From positions 1,826,501 to 1,890,500 of the forward strand of contig NZ_OY735139.1 in the NCBI RefSeq assembly GCF_963457605.1: a DNA stretch of 64,000 nucleotides, written 5' to 3'. Made by a program: the position numbers and the translations under genes. Below the pieces are notes generated by a model. That model did no database searches, was not told where the DNA came from, and saw only the letters and a program-made list of their open reading frames with translations. This document shows positions 48,201-57,053 of this stretch, piece after piece. How positions within the stretch are numbered: position 1 is the first letter of the stretch; every line of letters starts with the position of its first letter. The DNA is from an uncultured Gellertiella sp. Its GTDB lineage: Bacteria > Pseudomonadota > Alphaproteobacteria > Rhizobiales > Rhizobiaceae.

Positions 48201-50258
48201 TCAGGCGGCGAACCCCTTCTTGGCCAGCATGGCCTGCGGGCTCGGAAGCTTGCCGCGAAAGGCGATATAGGCCTCTTCCGGATCGACCGATCCGCCCACC
48301 GAATAGATGTGGTTCAGCAGTCTTGCGGCCATTTCGGCATTGAAGGCATCTCCCGTCGCCTCGAAGGCGGCAAAGGCATCGGCATCCAGCACCTCCGACC
48401 ACATGTAGGAATAGTAGCCCGCCGAATAGCCGTCGCCCGCAAAGACATGCTGAAAATGCGGCGAGGCGTGGCGCATGGTGATCGAGTGCGGCAGGCCGAG
48501 CCTTTCCAGCACGCTCGCCTGCAGGGCCATCGGATCTTCAGGCGGCGGGCTGGTATGGAAGGCCATGTCGACCAGCGCCGAAGAGGTAAATTCCACCGTG
48601 GCAAAGCCGGAATTGAAGGTGCAGGCCGCCAGAACCTTGTCGAGCAGCGCCTGCGGCATCGGCTGGCCGGTCTCGTGATGAAGCGCGAAACGGGTGAGGA
48701 TATCGGGCACGGTCAGCCAGTGTTCGTAGAGCTGCGAAGGCAGTTCGACGAAATCGCGCGACACCGACGTGCCGGACACCGAGGGATAGCGCACATTGGA
48801 CAGCATGCCATGCAGGGCATGGCCGAATTCGTGGAACAGGGTGCGGGCATCGTCGAGCGACAGGAGGGCAGGCTTGCCCTCGGCGGGTCTCGCAAAATTG
48901 CAGACATTGTAGATGATCGGGATTTCGCCAACGGTGCCGTCCTTCATGGCAAGACCGTGCTGGGACTGGAAGGCGCTCATCCACGCGCCGGAACGCTTGG
49001 AGGGCCGCGCAAAATAATCGCCGAGGAACATCGCCCGCAAGTGCCCGTCGCGATCCCGGATCTCGAAGGTGCGGACGTCAGGATGGTAGGCGCTGACGTC
49101 CCTGATCTCGGTGGCGCTGATGCCGAACAGCCGGTGGGCCACCTCGAAACAGGCGGCAATGATCAGCTCCAGCTGGAAATAGGGCTTGACCTCCGCTTCC
49201 GAAAAACTGAAGCGCTCGGCCCTGAGTTTCTCGGCATAGAAGCGCCAGTCCCACGGCATGATCGGATGGTTCTGGCCCTCCGCATGGGCGAGCGCTGCAA
49301 GATCGCGCTCTTCCTCGCGGGCCCGCGCCACCGCCTTTTGCCAGACATCGGTGAGCAGCCCGTTCACCGCATCGGGGGTCTTGGCCATGGTATTGTCGAG
49401 CTTCAGGGCGGCGTAATTGGCATAGCCGAGCAGCCGCGCCTTTTCATCGCGCAGTGCCAGCGTTTCCCGGATGATCTGGCGGTTGTCGGTCTCCCCGCCA
49501 TTGGCCCCGCGCGCCACCCAGGCCGAAAAGGCCTTTTCGCGCTGGCCGCGGTTCTTCGAAAAGGTGAGGAAAGGCTCGATGATCGAGCGCGACAGGGTGA
49601 CGGCGTGGTGGCCCGCCCCGCCATGCATCTCCGCCGCCTCCGCCATGGAATTCCTGACGAAATCCGGCAGGCCGTCGAGGTCTGCCTCGTCGGTCAGGAT
49701 CAGGCTCCAGGCGCTTTCGTCGGCAAGCACGTTCTGGCCGAAGCGCGCGCCCAAACCTGCCAGCACCTCGTTGATGGTCGCAAGCCGCTCCTGCCCGGGC
49801 TTTTCAAGCTTTGCCCCCGACTTGACGAAACCCTTCCAGTGGCGCTCGAGCACGCGCGCCTGTTCGAGGTCCAGGCCAAGCGTCTGCCGCGTCTGCCAGA
49901 GCGCATCGATCCGGGCAAACAGGGCTGCATTCATGCCGATCTTTGAATAATGCCGCGACATTCTTGGCGCGATCTCGCGTTCCAGCGCCTGGATCTCTGG
50001 ATTGGTATGGGCACCGGCCCGGTTCCAGAACAAGGCCGAGACCCGCGACAGCGGATCGCCCGCCATCTCAAGCGCCACGATCGTATTGTCAAAGCCTGGT
50101 GCCTCGCCCTTGTTGGCGATGGCCTCGATCTCCGCTTCATGCGCGGCAAAGGCGCTTTCGAAGGCCGGGGCGAAATCGGCAATGGCGATGCGGTCGAAAC
50201 GGGGCAGGCCATTGCGGCCGGTCCAGGTGAAAATCTCGGGGTTCACTGTGGCAGGCAT
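48201..50258 (-). CDS. M3-family metallopeptidase (oligopeptidase A / peptidyl-dipeptidase type)
   Basis: A 685-aa thimet-type zinc peptidase that degrades short peptides in the cytoplasm. The zinc-binding motif is TLFHEFGHALHGMLS, followed by VELPSQLYEHW. No signal peptide is seen. The family members PrlC and Dcp cannot be separated safely by eye, so no symbol is given. The start is ATG 50258 behind GGGATGGA; a TTG at 50276 is less likely. It lies upstream of typA, with the 161-bp gap holding the typA leader. Confidence 0.93.
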   Translation of the reverse strand: MPATVNPEIFTWTGRNGLPRFDRIAIADFAPAFESAFAAHEAEIEAIANKGEAPGFDNTIVALEMAGDPLSRVSALFWNRAGAHTNPEIQALEREIAPRMSRHYSKIGMNAALFARIDALWQTRQTLGLDLEQARVLERHWKGFVKSGAKLEKPGQERLATINEVLAGLGARFGQNVLADESAWSLILTDEADLDGLPDFVRNSMAEAAEMHGGAGHHAVTLSRSIIEPFLTFSKNRGQREKAFSAWVARGANGGETDNRQIIRETLALRDEKARLLGYANYAALKLDNTMAKTPDAVNGLLTDVWQKAVARAREEERDLAALAHAEGQNHPIMPWDWRFYAEKLRAERFSFSEAEVKPYFQLELIIAACFEVAHRLFGISATEIRDVSAYHPDVRTFEIRDRDGHLRAMFLGDYFARPSKRSGAWMSAFQSQHGLAMKDGTVGEIPIIYNVCNFARPAEGKPALLSLDDARTLFHEFGHALHGMLSNVRYPSVSGTSVSRDFVELPSQLYEHWLTVPDILTRFALHHETGQPMPQALLDKVLAACTFNSGFATVEFTSSALVDMAFHTSPPPEDPMALQASVLERLGLPHSITMRHASPHFQHVFAGDGYSAGYYSYMWSEVLDADAFAAFEATGDAFNAEMAARLLNHIYSVGGSVDPEEAYIAFRGKLPSPQAMLAKKGFAA

Positions 50259-50334
50259 GCGTCCATCCCGGGTCAAGAGCTTGAAATCGTCGTGTGTATC
50301 CGATCCCTATATATGAAGCGCCGGATGATTTGCC

Positions 50335-50383
50335 TAGGGTTTGTCAGGGAAAAGTGGAATCCGGATTTTCCAAAAAGGCAAAC
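50335..50383 (+). repeat. Intergenic repeat B, copy 1
   Basis: A 49-bp element beginning TAGGGTTTGTCAGGGAAAAG and ending GGCAAAC. It matches the reverse complement of 52702-52750 with about six mismatches. It holds an inverted repeat (GGAAAAGTGGAATCC near-complementary to GGATTTTCC) and lies between argG and the M3 peptidase gene. Similar sequences are common between genes in Rhizobium and Agrobacterium. Confidence 0.8.
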
Positions 50384-50447
50384 AAAAACAATGAGAAATA
50401 GCGTCGGCATGACCCTGGCAAACTCTATGTCCCGGACGCAACGAAAA

Positions 50448-50473
50448 ACCCGCCACCGTTTCCGGAGGCGGGT
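50448..50473 (-). terminator. Terminator after argG
   Basis: On the minus strand arms ACCCGCC and GGCGGGT (50448-50454 and 50467-50473) form a GC-rich stem followed by TTTTTCG. It lies 32 bp past the argG stop and is a good Rho-independent terminator. Confidence 0.8.
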
Positions 50474-50504
50474 CATCTGAAAGTCTGAACAGGAGACGGG
50501 TCGC

Positions 50505-51728
50505 TCAGAACTTGCGGTTGCGCTTGCCGAGCGTGCGCAGACGCAGGGCGTTGAGCTTGATGAAACCTGCCGCATCCTTCTGGTCATAGGCACCCTGGTC
50601 ATCCTCGAAAGTGACCAGCGAATCCGAATAGAGTGACTGGTCGCTCTCGCGGCCGATGACCATGACATTGCCCTTGTAGAGCTTCAGCGTCACTTCGCCT
50701 TCGACATGCTCCTGGCTCTTGTCGATCAGCGCCTGCAGCATTTCGCGCTCGGGCGAGAACCAGAAGCCGTAATAGATGAGCTCGGCATATTTCGGCATCA
50801 GCTCGTCCTTGAGATGGGCGGCACCCCGGTCGAGCGTGATCGATTCCATCGCCCGGTGGGCAGTGAGCAGGATGGTGCCGCCGGGGGTCTCATAGACGCC
50901 GCGCGACTTCATGCCGACGAACCGGTTTTCAACCAGATCGAGACGGCCAATGCCATTGTCGCGACCGTAGTCGTTGAGCTTGGCCAGAAGCGAGGCGGGC
51001 GACAGCCTGACGCCGTTGATCGACACCGCATCGCCGCGCTCGAAGCCGACCTTGATGATGGTCGCCTTGTCGGGAGCAGCTTCCGGTGAAATCGTGCGCA
51101 TATGCACATATTCCGGTGCTTCCTTCGCGGGGTCTTCAAGCACCTTGCCCTCGGAAGAGGAGTGCAGGAGATTGGCATCGACCGAGAACGGTGCTTCGCC
51201 CTTCTTGTCCTTGGCAACCGGGATCTGGTGCTGTTCGGCAAACTCCAGGAGGTCGGTGCGGCTCTTGAACGACCAGTCACGCCAGGGGGCGATGATCTTG
51301 ATGTCGGGGTTCAGCGCATAGGCGGAGAGTTCGAAGCGAACCTGGTCATTGCCCTTGCCGGTGGCACCATGGGCAATGGCATCGGCCCCGGTCTTGGCGG
51401 CGATGTCGATCAGGTGCTTGGAGATCAGCGGCCGGGCAATCGAGGTGCCGAGCAGGTAGACGCCTTCATAGACCGCATTGGCACGGAACATCGGGAAGAC
51501 GAAATCGCGCACGAATTCCTCGCGCACGTCCTCGATATAGATTTCCTTGATGCCCATCATCTCGGCCTTCTTGCGGGCCGGCTCAAGCTCCTCGCCCTGG
51601 CCGAGATCGGCGGTGAAGGTCACCACTTCCGCGCCGAGTTCGGTCTGGAGCCATTTCAGGATGATCGAGGTGTCGAGACCGCCGGAATAGGCGAGAACGA
51701 CCTTCTTGACTTGCTTGTGCGATGCCAT
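50505..51728 (-). CDS. argG: Argininosuccinate synthase
   Basis: ArgG joins citrulline and aspartate with ATP in arginine synthesis. The 407-aa protein has the PP-loop [33 protein letters not shown] and [18 protein letters not shown]. Length and start are normal. It is divergent from the LysE-type exporter across 240 bp. LysE-family members include basic amino-acid exporters, so a shared theme is possible but not shown. Confidence 0.97.
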   Translation of the reverse strand: MASHKQVKKVVLAYSGGLDTSIILKWLQTELGAEVVTFTADLGQGEELEPARKKAEMMGIKEIYIEDVREEFVRDFVFPMFRANAVYEGVYLLGTSIARPLISKHLIDIAAKTGADAIAHGATGKGNDQVRFELSAYALNPDIKIIAPWRDWSFKSRTDLLEFAEQHQIPVAKDKKGEAPFSVDANLLHSSSEGKVLEDPAKEAPEYVHMRTISPEAAPDKATIIKVGFERGDAVSINGVRLSPASLLAKLNDYGRDNGIGRLDLVENRFVGMKSRGVYETPGGTILLTAHRAMESITLDRGAAHLKDELMPKYAELIYYGFWFSPEREMLQALIDKSQEHVEGEVTLKLYKGNVMVIGRESDQSLYSDSLVTFEDDQGAYDQKDAAGFIKLNALRLRTLGKRNRKF

Positions 51729-51968
51729 GGATGAGGGTCCGTAAAGAAGGGGCGGACACGCCGCCCGAGGCCAATATCGGCGGCACTTTTAGCGAGATTA
51801 CGGCGGTGCGCAAGTGCGGAGTGCCGGCTGCGGCATTTGCAGCACGGGCGGGCAATCCGGGCAGGCTTCACGGGCCATGGAAACCGCAATGGCCCGCATG
51901 CGCCTGCTGTTTACAGCGCCCGGCAAATATGGGACGCAGGACCATGAACCTTGCCGGGGCTTTTCACC

Positions 51969-52610
51969 ATGGATTTCCTGCCTGCCGCCTCCACCCTTGC
52001 CGCCTTTTCGCTTGCTTCTGTCCTGCTGGCGATCACGCCGGGGCCTGACATGACGCTGTCGATCGGGCGAGCGCTGAAAGAGGGGAAGATCGCCGGACTT
52101 GCGGTGATCGCAGGCACCAATCTCGGTCTGGTCGTCCATACCATGCTGGTTGCCTTCGGGCTTTCGGCGCTGATCATCGCCTCGCCGCTGGCTTTCGCGA
52201 TCCTGAAGACCGGAGGGGCGGGCTATCTTGCCTTTCTCGCCTTCCAGGCCGTGCGCAAGGGCTCGGATTTCGTGGTGACCGATACGCAGGCACCGCGCGA
52301 CAGCCTTCTCGGCGCGATGTTCAACGGTTTCTGGGTCAATCTGCTCAATCCGAAGATCATCATCTTCTTCATGACGTTCCTGCCGCAATTCGTCAGTTCG
52401 GGCGATCCCGCCGTCACCGGCAAGCTCCTGTTCCTGGGCCTGTGGTTCATTCTCGTGTCGCTGCCCATCGTCATCGGCATCGTGCTTGCCGCCGACCGGC
52501 TGGCGGCCTGGCTGACGGGCAATCGCAAGGTGCTGCGCGGCATTGACTACACCTTCGCCACCGTCTTCTCGATCTTCGCCGTCAAGATCCTGCTGACCCA
52601 CAGCCGCTAA
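51969..52610 (+). CDS. LysE/RhtB-family amino-acid exporter
   Basis: A 213-aa LysE-superfamily translocator with about six membrane segments. The family signature is ITPGPDMTLSIGRALKEGKIAGL near the first helix; FWVNLLNPKIIIFFMTFLPQF is the second landmark. The exported amino acid cannot be told. The start is ATG 51969 (an in-frame TTG lies at 51951). It is divergent from argG and is followed by a mosaic repeat element. Confidence 0.9.
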   Translation: MDFLPAASTLAAFSLASVLLAITPGPDMTLSIGRALKEGKIAGLAVIAGTNLGLVVHTMLVAFGLSALIIASPLAFAILKTGGAGYLAFLAFQAVRKGSDFVVTDTQAPRDSLLGAMFNGFWVNLLNPKIIIFFMTFLPQFVSSGDPAVTGKLLFLGLWFILVSLPIVIGIVLAADRLAAWLTGNRKVLRGIDYTFATVFSIFAVKILLTHSR

Positions 52611-52650
52611 GGACGAAACTGGACAAATACCAGCCCCTCCGGCATTTTAG

Positions 52651-52683
52651 AGTCTGTCAGGTTCAGATAGAACCTGACAGACT
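52651..52683. repeat. Palindromic repeat A, copy 3 (perfect arms)
   Basis: Arms AGTCTGTCAGGTTC (52651-52664) and GAACCTGACAGACT (52670-52683) are perfectly complementary over a five-base loop. It is the best copy of repeat A and lies just before repeat B copy 2, together forming a 100-bp mosaic. Confidence 0.85.
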
Positions 52684-52701
52684 CCAAGCAAATTTGTTTT
52701 C

Positions 52702-52750
52702 GTTTGTCTTTTCGGGAAAACCGGATTCCACTTTTCCCTGACAAACTCTA
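52702..52750 (-). repeat. Intergenic repeat B, copy 2
   Basis: The reverse complement begins TAGAGTTTGTCAGGGAAAAG and ends AAAGACAAAC, matching 50335-50383. It is in the opposite orientation, about 2.4 kb away, and ends 19 bp before the DUF2188 start. With repeat A copy 3 it resembles the two-palindrome plan of rhizobial intergenic mosaic elements. Confidence 0.8.
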
Positions 52751-52769
52751 GCAAGAACAGGAGATGGCC

Positions 52770-52994
52770 ATGTCCACCAACAGCAAGCATGTCATTCCGA
52801 ATGGCTCCAAATGGAGCGTGAGGACCACCGGCGCAGCCCGTGCAAGCGCTACCTTCCCGACCCGGAAGGAAGCCGTCGACCGAGCCTGCGAGATGGCGCG
52901 CGTCGCCGGGACAGATCACTATATCCACGGCAAGGACGGACGCATCGCCGAACGGCTGACCTTCGGCAAGGATAATCCCATTCAGAAAGCATAG
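52770..52994 (+). CDS. DUF2188-domain protein
   Basis: A 74-aa basic protein of the DUF2188 family (function unknown). It shows the family pattern HVIPNGSKWSVRTTGA, FPTRKEAVDRACEMAR and HGKDGRI, a compact beta-beta-alpha-beta layout. The ATG at 52770 has AGGAG six bases upstream, so it is preferred to ATG 52764. Its stop is two bases before the remnant gene; the pair sits directly after a mosaic repeat, in an accessory-looking spot between core genes. Confidence 0.85.
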   Translation: MSTNSKHVIPNGSKWSVRTTGAARASATFPTRKEAVDRACEMARVAGTDHYIHGKDGRIAERLTFGKDNPIQKA

Positions 52995-52996
52995 TT

Positions 52997-53155
52997 GTGG
53001 CGCAAGGCGATTTTGATCATTCCCTTTTTATCAACTGCCCTTTCGACAAAGATTTTGAACCACTGCTGCAAGCAACCGATATCCGCGAATTTCCGACCTC
53101 GGAACTTTTGGCCATCATGCAGGAATGGATGGCAAGGGGCCAGCCCCTGCCCTGA
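52997..53155 (+). pseudogene. Internally deleted remnant of a FINCPFD-type protein gene
   Basis: An in-frame 52-codon stretch from GTG 52997 to TGA 53155. The first half (FDHSLFINCPFDKDFEPLLQA) looks like the N-terminus of a family of larger proteins that open with FINCPFD and a TIR- or deoxyribosyltransferase-like fold. The second half (DIREFPTSELLAIMQEWM) looks like the C-terminal end of the same family. The middle seems lost with the frame kept. It could be a genuine short gene, but a shrunken remnant is more likely. It follows the DUF2188 stop by two bases and ends one base before the rlmN stop. Confidence 0.5.
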
Positions 53156-54397
53156 TCAGTCATCATCCTCGCCATGGCCGGCGATCATCATCGCTTCGAA
53201 GGCCAGACGTTCGGTCTTTTTCATGCGCTCCGATTCCGATTTCAGCTGGCCGCAGGCGGCGAGGATGTCGCGGCCGCGGGGGGTGCGGATCGGCGAGGCG
53301 TAACCGGCCGCATTGATGAAATCGGCAAATTTCTCGATCTGCTCCCAGTCCGAGCACTGGTAATTGGTGCCCGGCCAGGGATTGAACGGGATCAGGTTGA
53401 TCTTGGCGGGCACGCCTTTCAGCAGCTTGATCAGGCCCTTGGCATCCTCGAGACTGTCATTGACGTCCTTCAGCATCACATATTCGAAGGTGATGCGCCG
53501 GGCGTTGGACAGGCCGGGATAGGCCCGGCAGGCATCGATCAGCTCCTTCAGCGGATATTTCTTGTTGATCGGCACCAGCATGTCGCGCAGTTCGTCGCGC
53601 ACCGCATGGAGCGAGATCGCCAGCATTACGCCGATTTCATCGCCGGTCCGGAAAATTTCCGGCACCACACCCGAGGTCGAGAGCGTGATGCGGCGCTTTG
53701 ACAGCGACAGGCCATCGCCATCCGAGGCAATCAGCAGCGCTGTCTTCACCGCCTCGAAATTATAGAGAGGCTCACCCATGCCCATCATCACGATATTGGT
53801 GATCTTGCGGCCCTCGCCGGGCACGATCGCCCCCTGCGGCGTGTCGCGGTCGGGGAAATCGCCGAGCCGGTCGCGCGCCAGCAGCAATTGCGACAGGATT
53901 TCCTCCCCCGTCAGGTTGCGCACCAGCTTCTGCGTGCCGGTATGGCAAAAGGAGCAGGTGAGCGTGCAGCCGACCTGGCTCGAGATGCAGAGCGTGCCGC
54001 GCCCTTCTTCGGGAATATAGACGGTTTCCACTTCGACCGGACGACCGGCCCCGCGCGGCGGAAAGCGCAAGAGCCATTTGCGGGTGCCGTCGCTGGAAAT
54101 CTGTTCCTCGACGATTTCAGGCCGGGCAATGGTGAAATGCCGCTTCAGCATTTCGCGCATGTCCTTGGCGACATTGGTCATGTGGTCGAAATCGGAAACC
54201 CCGCGCACATAGAGCCAGTGCCAGATCTGGCTGACCCGCATCTTCGCTTGCCGCTCCGGCACCCCCTTTTCGATCAGCACCGCCGCCATGTCTGGGCGTG
54301 ATATGCCGATCAGGCTCGGTTTCGGCAGCAGGGACTGGCTGTTCGAACCGGCAGGGCTGGCCTCAGCGAAACGGGGCTTGGTGTCGATCTCGGACAT
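53156..54397 (-). CDS. rlmN: 23S rRNA / tRNA adenine-C2 methyltransferase RlmN
   Basis: RlmN is a radical-SAM enzyme that methylates A2503 of 23S rRNA and A37 of some tRNAs. The 413-aa protein has the Fe-S motif [20 protein letters not shown], the [13 protein letters not shown] segment, [10 protein letters not shown] and a C-terminal catalytic Cys region ([11 protein letters not shown]). The length is usual. It converges with the remnant gene. Confidence 0.96.
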   Translation of the reverse strand: MSEIDTKPRFAEASPAGSNSQSLLPKPSLIGISRPDMAAVLIEKGVPERQAKMRVSQIWHWLYVRGVSDFDHMTNVAKDMREMLKRHFTIARPEIVEEQISSDGTRKWLLRFPPRGAGRPVEVETVYIPEEGRGTLCISSQVGCTLTCSFCHTGTQKLVRNLTGEEILSQLLLARDRLGDFPDRDTPQGAIVPGEGRKITNIVMMGMGEPLYNFEAVKTALLIASDGDGLSLSKRRITLSTSGVVPEIFRTGDEIGVMLAISLHAVRDELRDMLVPINKKYPLKELIDACRAYPGLSNARRITFEYVMLKDVNDSLEDAKGLIKLLKGVPAKINLIPFNPWPGTNYQCSDWEQIEKFADFINAAGYASPIRTPRGRDILAACGQLKSESERMKKTERLAFEAMMIAGHGEDDD

Positions 54398-54572
54398 TAT
54401 GGTTTCCGTAAGGGGTCATGGACCGATCCACGTCGGGGGATCAGCAGGCCATCTCTAAAGCCGGTTCCGGCAGGCGGACAAGGCTGCGCGCAACCTGTTG
54501 TGCCGGGCTTTAGCACCAAATTGCCCTGCCGTCATCCCATCCGGGTTACGAGGCCAGGGCACAGAACGACAA

Positions 54573-54592
54573 AAGGCCGGAAATCCGGCCTT
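54573..54592 (-). terminator. Terminator after the IalB-like gene
   Basis: On the minus strand arms AAGGCCGGA and TCCGGCCTT form a nine-base perfect stem with a two-base loop, followed by TTTGTCG. It is the likely transcription end of the IalB-like gene. The rest of the 221-bp gap to rlmN shows no further gene. Confidence 0.8.
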
Positions 54593-54618
54593 CTGCACCC
54601 CTTCTGACCGCAGAAGGC

Positions 54619-55122
54619 CTATTTGCAGGTTTCGATCTGCTTCAGCGCGGCGGAAATGCCCTGCAGCGAATAGGCATAGGAGGTCGGCGTGCCCTTGCGC
54701 GACTGGGCCTTTACCGTCATCGCCTTGCCGGTTTTCATCGCCATGACCAGCGCCGGTTCCTCGGCGGCATTTTCCACCCAGGCGGCCTTGTCCTTGGTGA
54801 ACATCACGAAGGTCTTGTCATCGATCTGCACATTGACCTTGGAGGCGGGCTTCAGCGTGTAGCCCATCATCGCCTGCGGTTCGTAGGAGATGTTCTGGCC
54901 GGGGCGCTGCGAGACGATGAAGAACACTTCGCCATGATCAACCGCTGCCGGTTCCTTTGCCGTCGGAACCGACAGGACATAGCAGACCTTGCCGCCATTC
55001 GACTGATAGGAATAGGCGCCCCAGGCCTTGAATTGCTGGATACGGGTCGGCGCCTGCGCAGCGGCAATGCCGGCACCGGCCAGAACGAGGGTGAGAGCGA
55101 GAGCGAGACTTTTGAGAGACAT
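54619..55122 (-). CDS. Invasion-associated locus B (IalB)-like secreted protein
   Basis: A 167-aa protein with a signal peptide (SLKSLALALTLVLAGAGIAAAQ). The mature part shows the IalB pattern: FKAWGAYSYQSNGGKVCYVLS, YEPQAMMGYTLKPASKV, and a C-terminal LQGISAALKQIETCK, with two Cys likely bonded in the periplasm. Named after Bartonella IalB; in free-living and plant-associated rhizobia the role is unknown. The start is ATG 55122; the upstream frame is unsupported. Confidence 0.85.
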   Translation of the reverse strand: MSLKSLALALTLVLAGAGIAAAQAPTRIQQFKAWGAYSYQSNGGKVCYVLSVPTAKEPAAVDHGEVFFIVSQRPGQNISYEPQAMMGYTLKPASKVNVQIDDKTFVMFTKDKAAWVENAAEEPALVMAMKTGKAMTVKAQSRKGTPTSYAYSLQGISAALKQIETCK

Positions 55123-55431
55123 GATTCCCTGCCGGTTACTGGAGAAGCCACGGCCTGCATGTCTGCAGGCGGGCCAGCCAATGCTGTTGCCGATTCCATT
55201 CATTATGACTTAATTGACCTTAACAAACCGTGAAAACCTCCGCTCGCATTGGAAAACCGTGTCATTTCCGACCAGCTCGCCGCGTTTGTCAAAACGGATG
55301 CCACCGCCTTGAAGGAACAACCGGTCCAGACGCTTTGCCTGCAGTGTTGATCGAATGATTGGGGCAAGAGTGGGGCCTGAACGGCAATCGCCGCCCCACG
55401 GGATGCGTGGCTCCCTGAGTCACGCAGGTTT
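55123..55431. other. 309-bp gap upstream of the IalB-like gene
   Basis: The right part lies after the YkvA gene; the left part must contain the IalB-like promoter. A 33-codon frame begins at TTG 55249 and ends at 55350 on the plus strand without a ribosome-binding site. A stem with arms at 55404-55413 and 55417-55426 (ten pairs, three-base loop) is followed by GGTTTTC on the plus strand. No gene is called. Confidence 0.5.
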
Positions 55432-55845
55432 TCAGGCCTTCAGGTCGGCAATTTCACCGATCAGCGCCCGGTCGGCGGCGATATAGTGGTCGTCGCGGAT
55501 ATGGCCACGCACCAACGCCAGCGCGGCGGTCATCACGGCAAGGTCATCGGTAAAGCCGATCACCGCGAAAACATCGGGAATAACGTCAAACGGCATGACG
55601 AAATAGGCAAGGGCGGCAAGCAGGACACCCTTGACCCGACGCGGCGTGACGGGATCCACGGCACAATAATAGGCCGCGACAGCATCCCGCGCGAAGGGAA
55701 TATGGCGGGCGGACTTGCGCAGCACACCCCAGAATTTCTCCCGCACGGTCTTTTCCCGACGGGCCTGGGTTTCGTCGTCGCCCGGCAGCAGAATCTCGCC
55801 GAATATCACCTCGTCACCCAAATTCGCATCACGCATGGACGCCAT
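55432..55845 (-). CDS. YkvA-family (DUF1232) membrane protein
   Basis: A 137-aa protein with the DUF1232 core: YCAVDPVTPRRVKGVLLAALAYFVMPFDVIPDVF, then GFTDDLAVMTAALALVRGHI, forming one or two membrane-associated helices with the PxDxIPD motif. Function unknown. It stands alone on the minus strand. Confidence 0.88.
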   Translation of the reverse strand: MASMRDANLGDEVIFGEILLPGDDETQARREKTVREKFWGVLRKSARHIPFARDAVAAYYCAVDPVTPRRVKGVLLAALAYFVMPFDVIPDVFAVIGFTDDLAVMTAALALVRGHIRDDHYIAADRALIGEIADLKA

Positions 55846-55951
55846 CCTCTTGTCATGTCCGCCAAAACATATGGGGTCAGGCCATCAGGATTTCAATTTA
55901 TGCAGGCCTCATCCCGGCAAGAACATAACCCAATTGGGTGGAAAAAGCGGA

Positions 55952-56275
55952 TCAGGGCCGTCGTTCTGCCGCCCGGTTCATCATTGTCGCCATCCTGATA
56001 TCGAGATCGGTCAGGCCGCCGGCCGCATGGGTGGTGAGTGTCACTTCGACCCGGCCATAGACATTGAACCATTCCGGATGGTGGTTCATCTTTTCTGCCA
56101 GCAGCGCCATTTCAGTCATGAAGGAGAAGGCCTCGGCAAAATTGCGGAAGCGGAATTTGCGGTTCAGCGCCAGCCCGTCCTCCTGAAGGTTCCAGCCTTC
56201 GAGGCTTTCCAGGGCGATGCCGATCGCCGCCGCATCGAGCTTCAGATGGGCGGGGGCGGTATTTGCAGACGTCAA
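55952..56275 (-). CDS. phhB: 4a-Hydroxytetrahydrobiopterin (pterin-4a-carbinolamine) dehydratase
   Basis: This enzyme dehydrates the carbinolamine formed by aromatic amino-acid hydroxylases and so recycles tetrahydropterin. The 107-aa protein has the active-site motif EKMNHHPEWFNVYGRVEVTL and the C-terminal GLTDLDIRMATMMNR. No ATG fits; I use TTG 56275, because GAGGAG lies seven bases upstream and the length becomes normal. No phenylalanine hydroxylase is seen in the window. Confidence 0.9.
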   Translation of the reverse strand: MTSANTAPAHLKLDAAAIGIALESLEGWNLQEDGLALNRKFRFRNFAEAFSFMTEMALLAEKMNHHPEWFNVYGRVEVTLTTHAAGGLTDLDIRMATMMNRAAERRP

Positions 56276-56410
56276 CAGAACTCTCCTCGGGATCTGGATG
56301 TCGGCAGTGGGCACCCAGCGCAAGAAAGCTCTTGCGCCATCGCGCGAACGACATCCGTTAAAACAACAGCTTAACCCGGATCCTGGTGTTCTGGAAGAGT
56401 TTGCCGTCAC

Positions 56411-56986
56411 TCAAGGATGCAATATCCCCGGTTCATGCAGCACGCGACCGGTTTCACGAAGGCTGAAAACCTCCTCGGTCACATAGGGCCCGCCACCAAC
56501 CGATTCCCGCGACGAGAGCAGCACAAAACGCGGTACGGTGAAGGGCGCGGTCATGAAATTGCTGCGCCCTTCCAGATAGTGCACGACATCATCGACACGC
56601 GACGACTTCAGGCGGGCGAGCGTGACATGCGGGGAAAACCTGCGCGGATCGGGCGCAAGGCCGAGCCGCTGGCAGATCCGTTCGATCTCGCCCTGCAGCG
56701 CGGTCATCTCCGGATGCGGCGTCACCCCGGCCCAGACCGAATGGGGCTTGCGCGAGCCGAAGGAGCCGGTGCCCATCAGGCTGATCTGGAATTCGGGCCG
56801 GTCGATCCGGTCGAGCCGGTCGACGATCTCGTCCGCCGTCCGGTTGTCGACATCGCCGATGAAGCGCAGGGTGATGTGGTAGTTTTCCACATCGATCCAG
56901 CGCGCACCGGGCAGGCCACCACGAAGGAGAGAAAGGCTAAGGGCCGCATTTCGCGGAATTTCGAGGGCGGTAAAAAGTCTCGGCAT
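56411..56986 (-). CDS. thpR: RNA 2',3'-cyclic phosphodiesterase ThpR (2H family)
   Basis: A 191-aa 2H-superfamily enzyme. The two catalytic His motifs are YHITLRFIGDVD and FSPHVTLARLK, spaced as in LigT/ThpR proteins, which open 2',3'-cyclic phosphates on RNA. The start is ATG 56986 (MPRLFTALEI); the upstream frame is unsupported. It follows the esterase gene by 67 bp on the same strand. Confidence 0.92.
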   Translation of the reverse strand: MPRLFTALEIPRNAALSLSLLRGGLPGARWIDVENYHITLRFIGDVDNRTADEIVDRLDRIDRPEFQISLMGTGSFGSRKPHSVWAGVTPHPEMTALQGEIERICQRLGLAPDPRRFSPHVTLARLKSSRVDDVVHYLEGRSNFMTAPFTVPRFVLLSSRESVGGGPYVTEEVFSLRETGRVLHEPGILHP

Positions 56987-57053
56987 AACGAGCACTCCCC
57001 GAATCTTCATCAGATATAAGCAGCGAATCACGCAACGCCCCAGGGTGCAACCC

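Noticed and set aside
55209-55224. CtrA-like box upstream of the IalB-like gene
   Set aside because: The spacer between TTAA elements is six bases, one short of consensus.
55249-55350. 33-codon open frame on the plus strand
   Set aside because: It starts with TTG, has no ribosome-binding site and shows no recognisable family.
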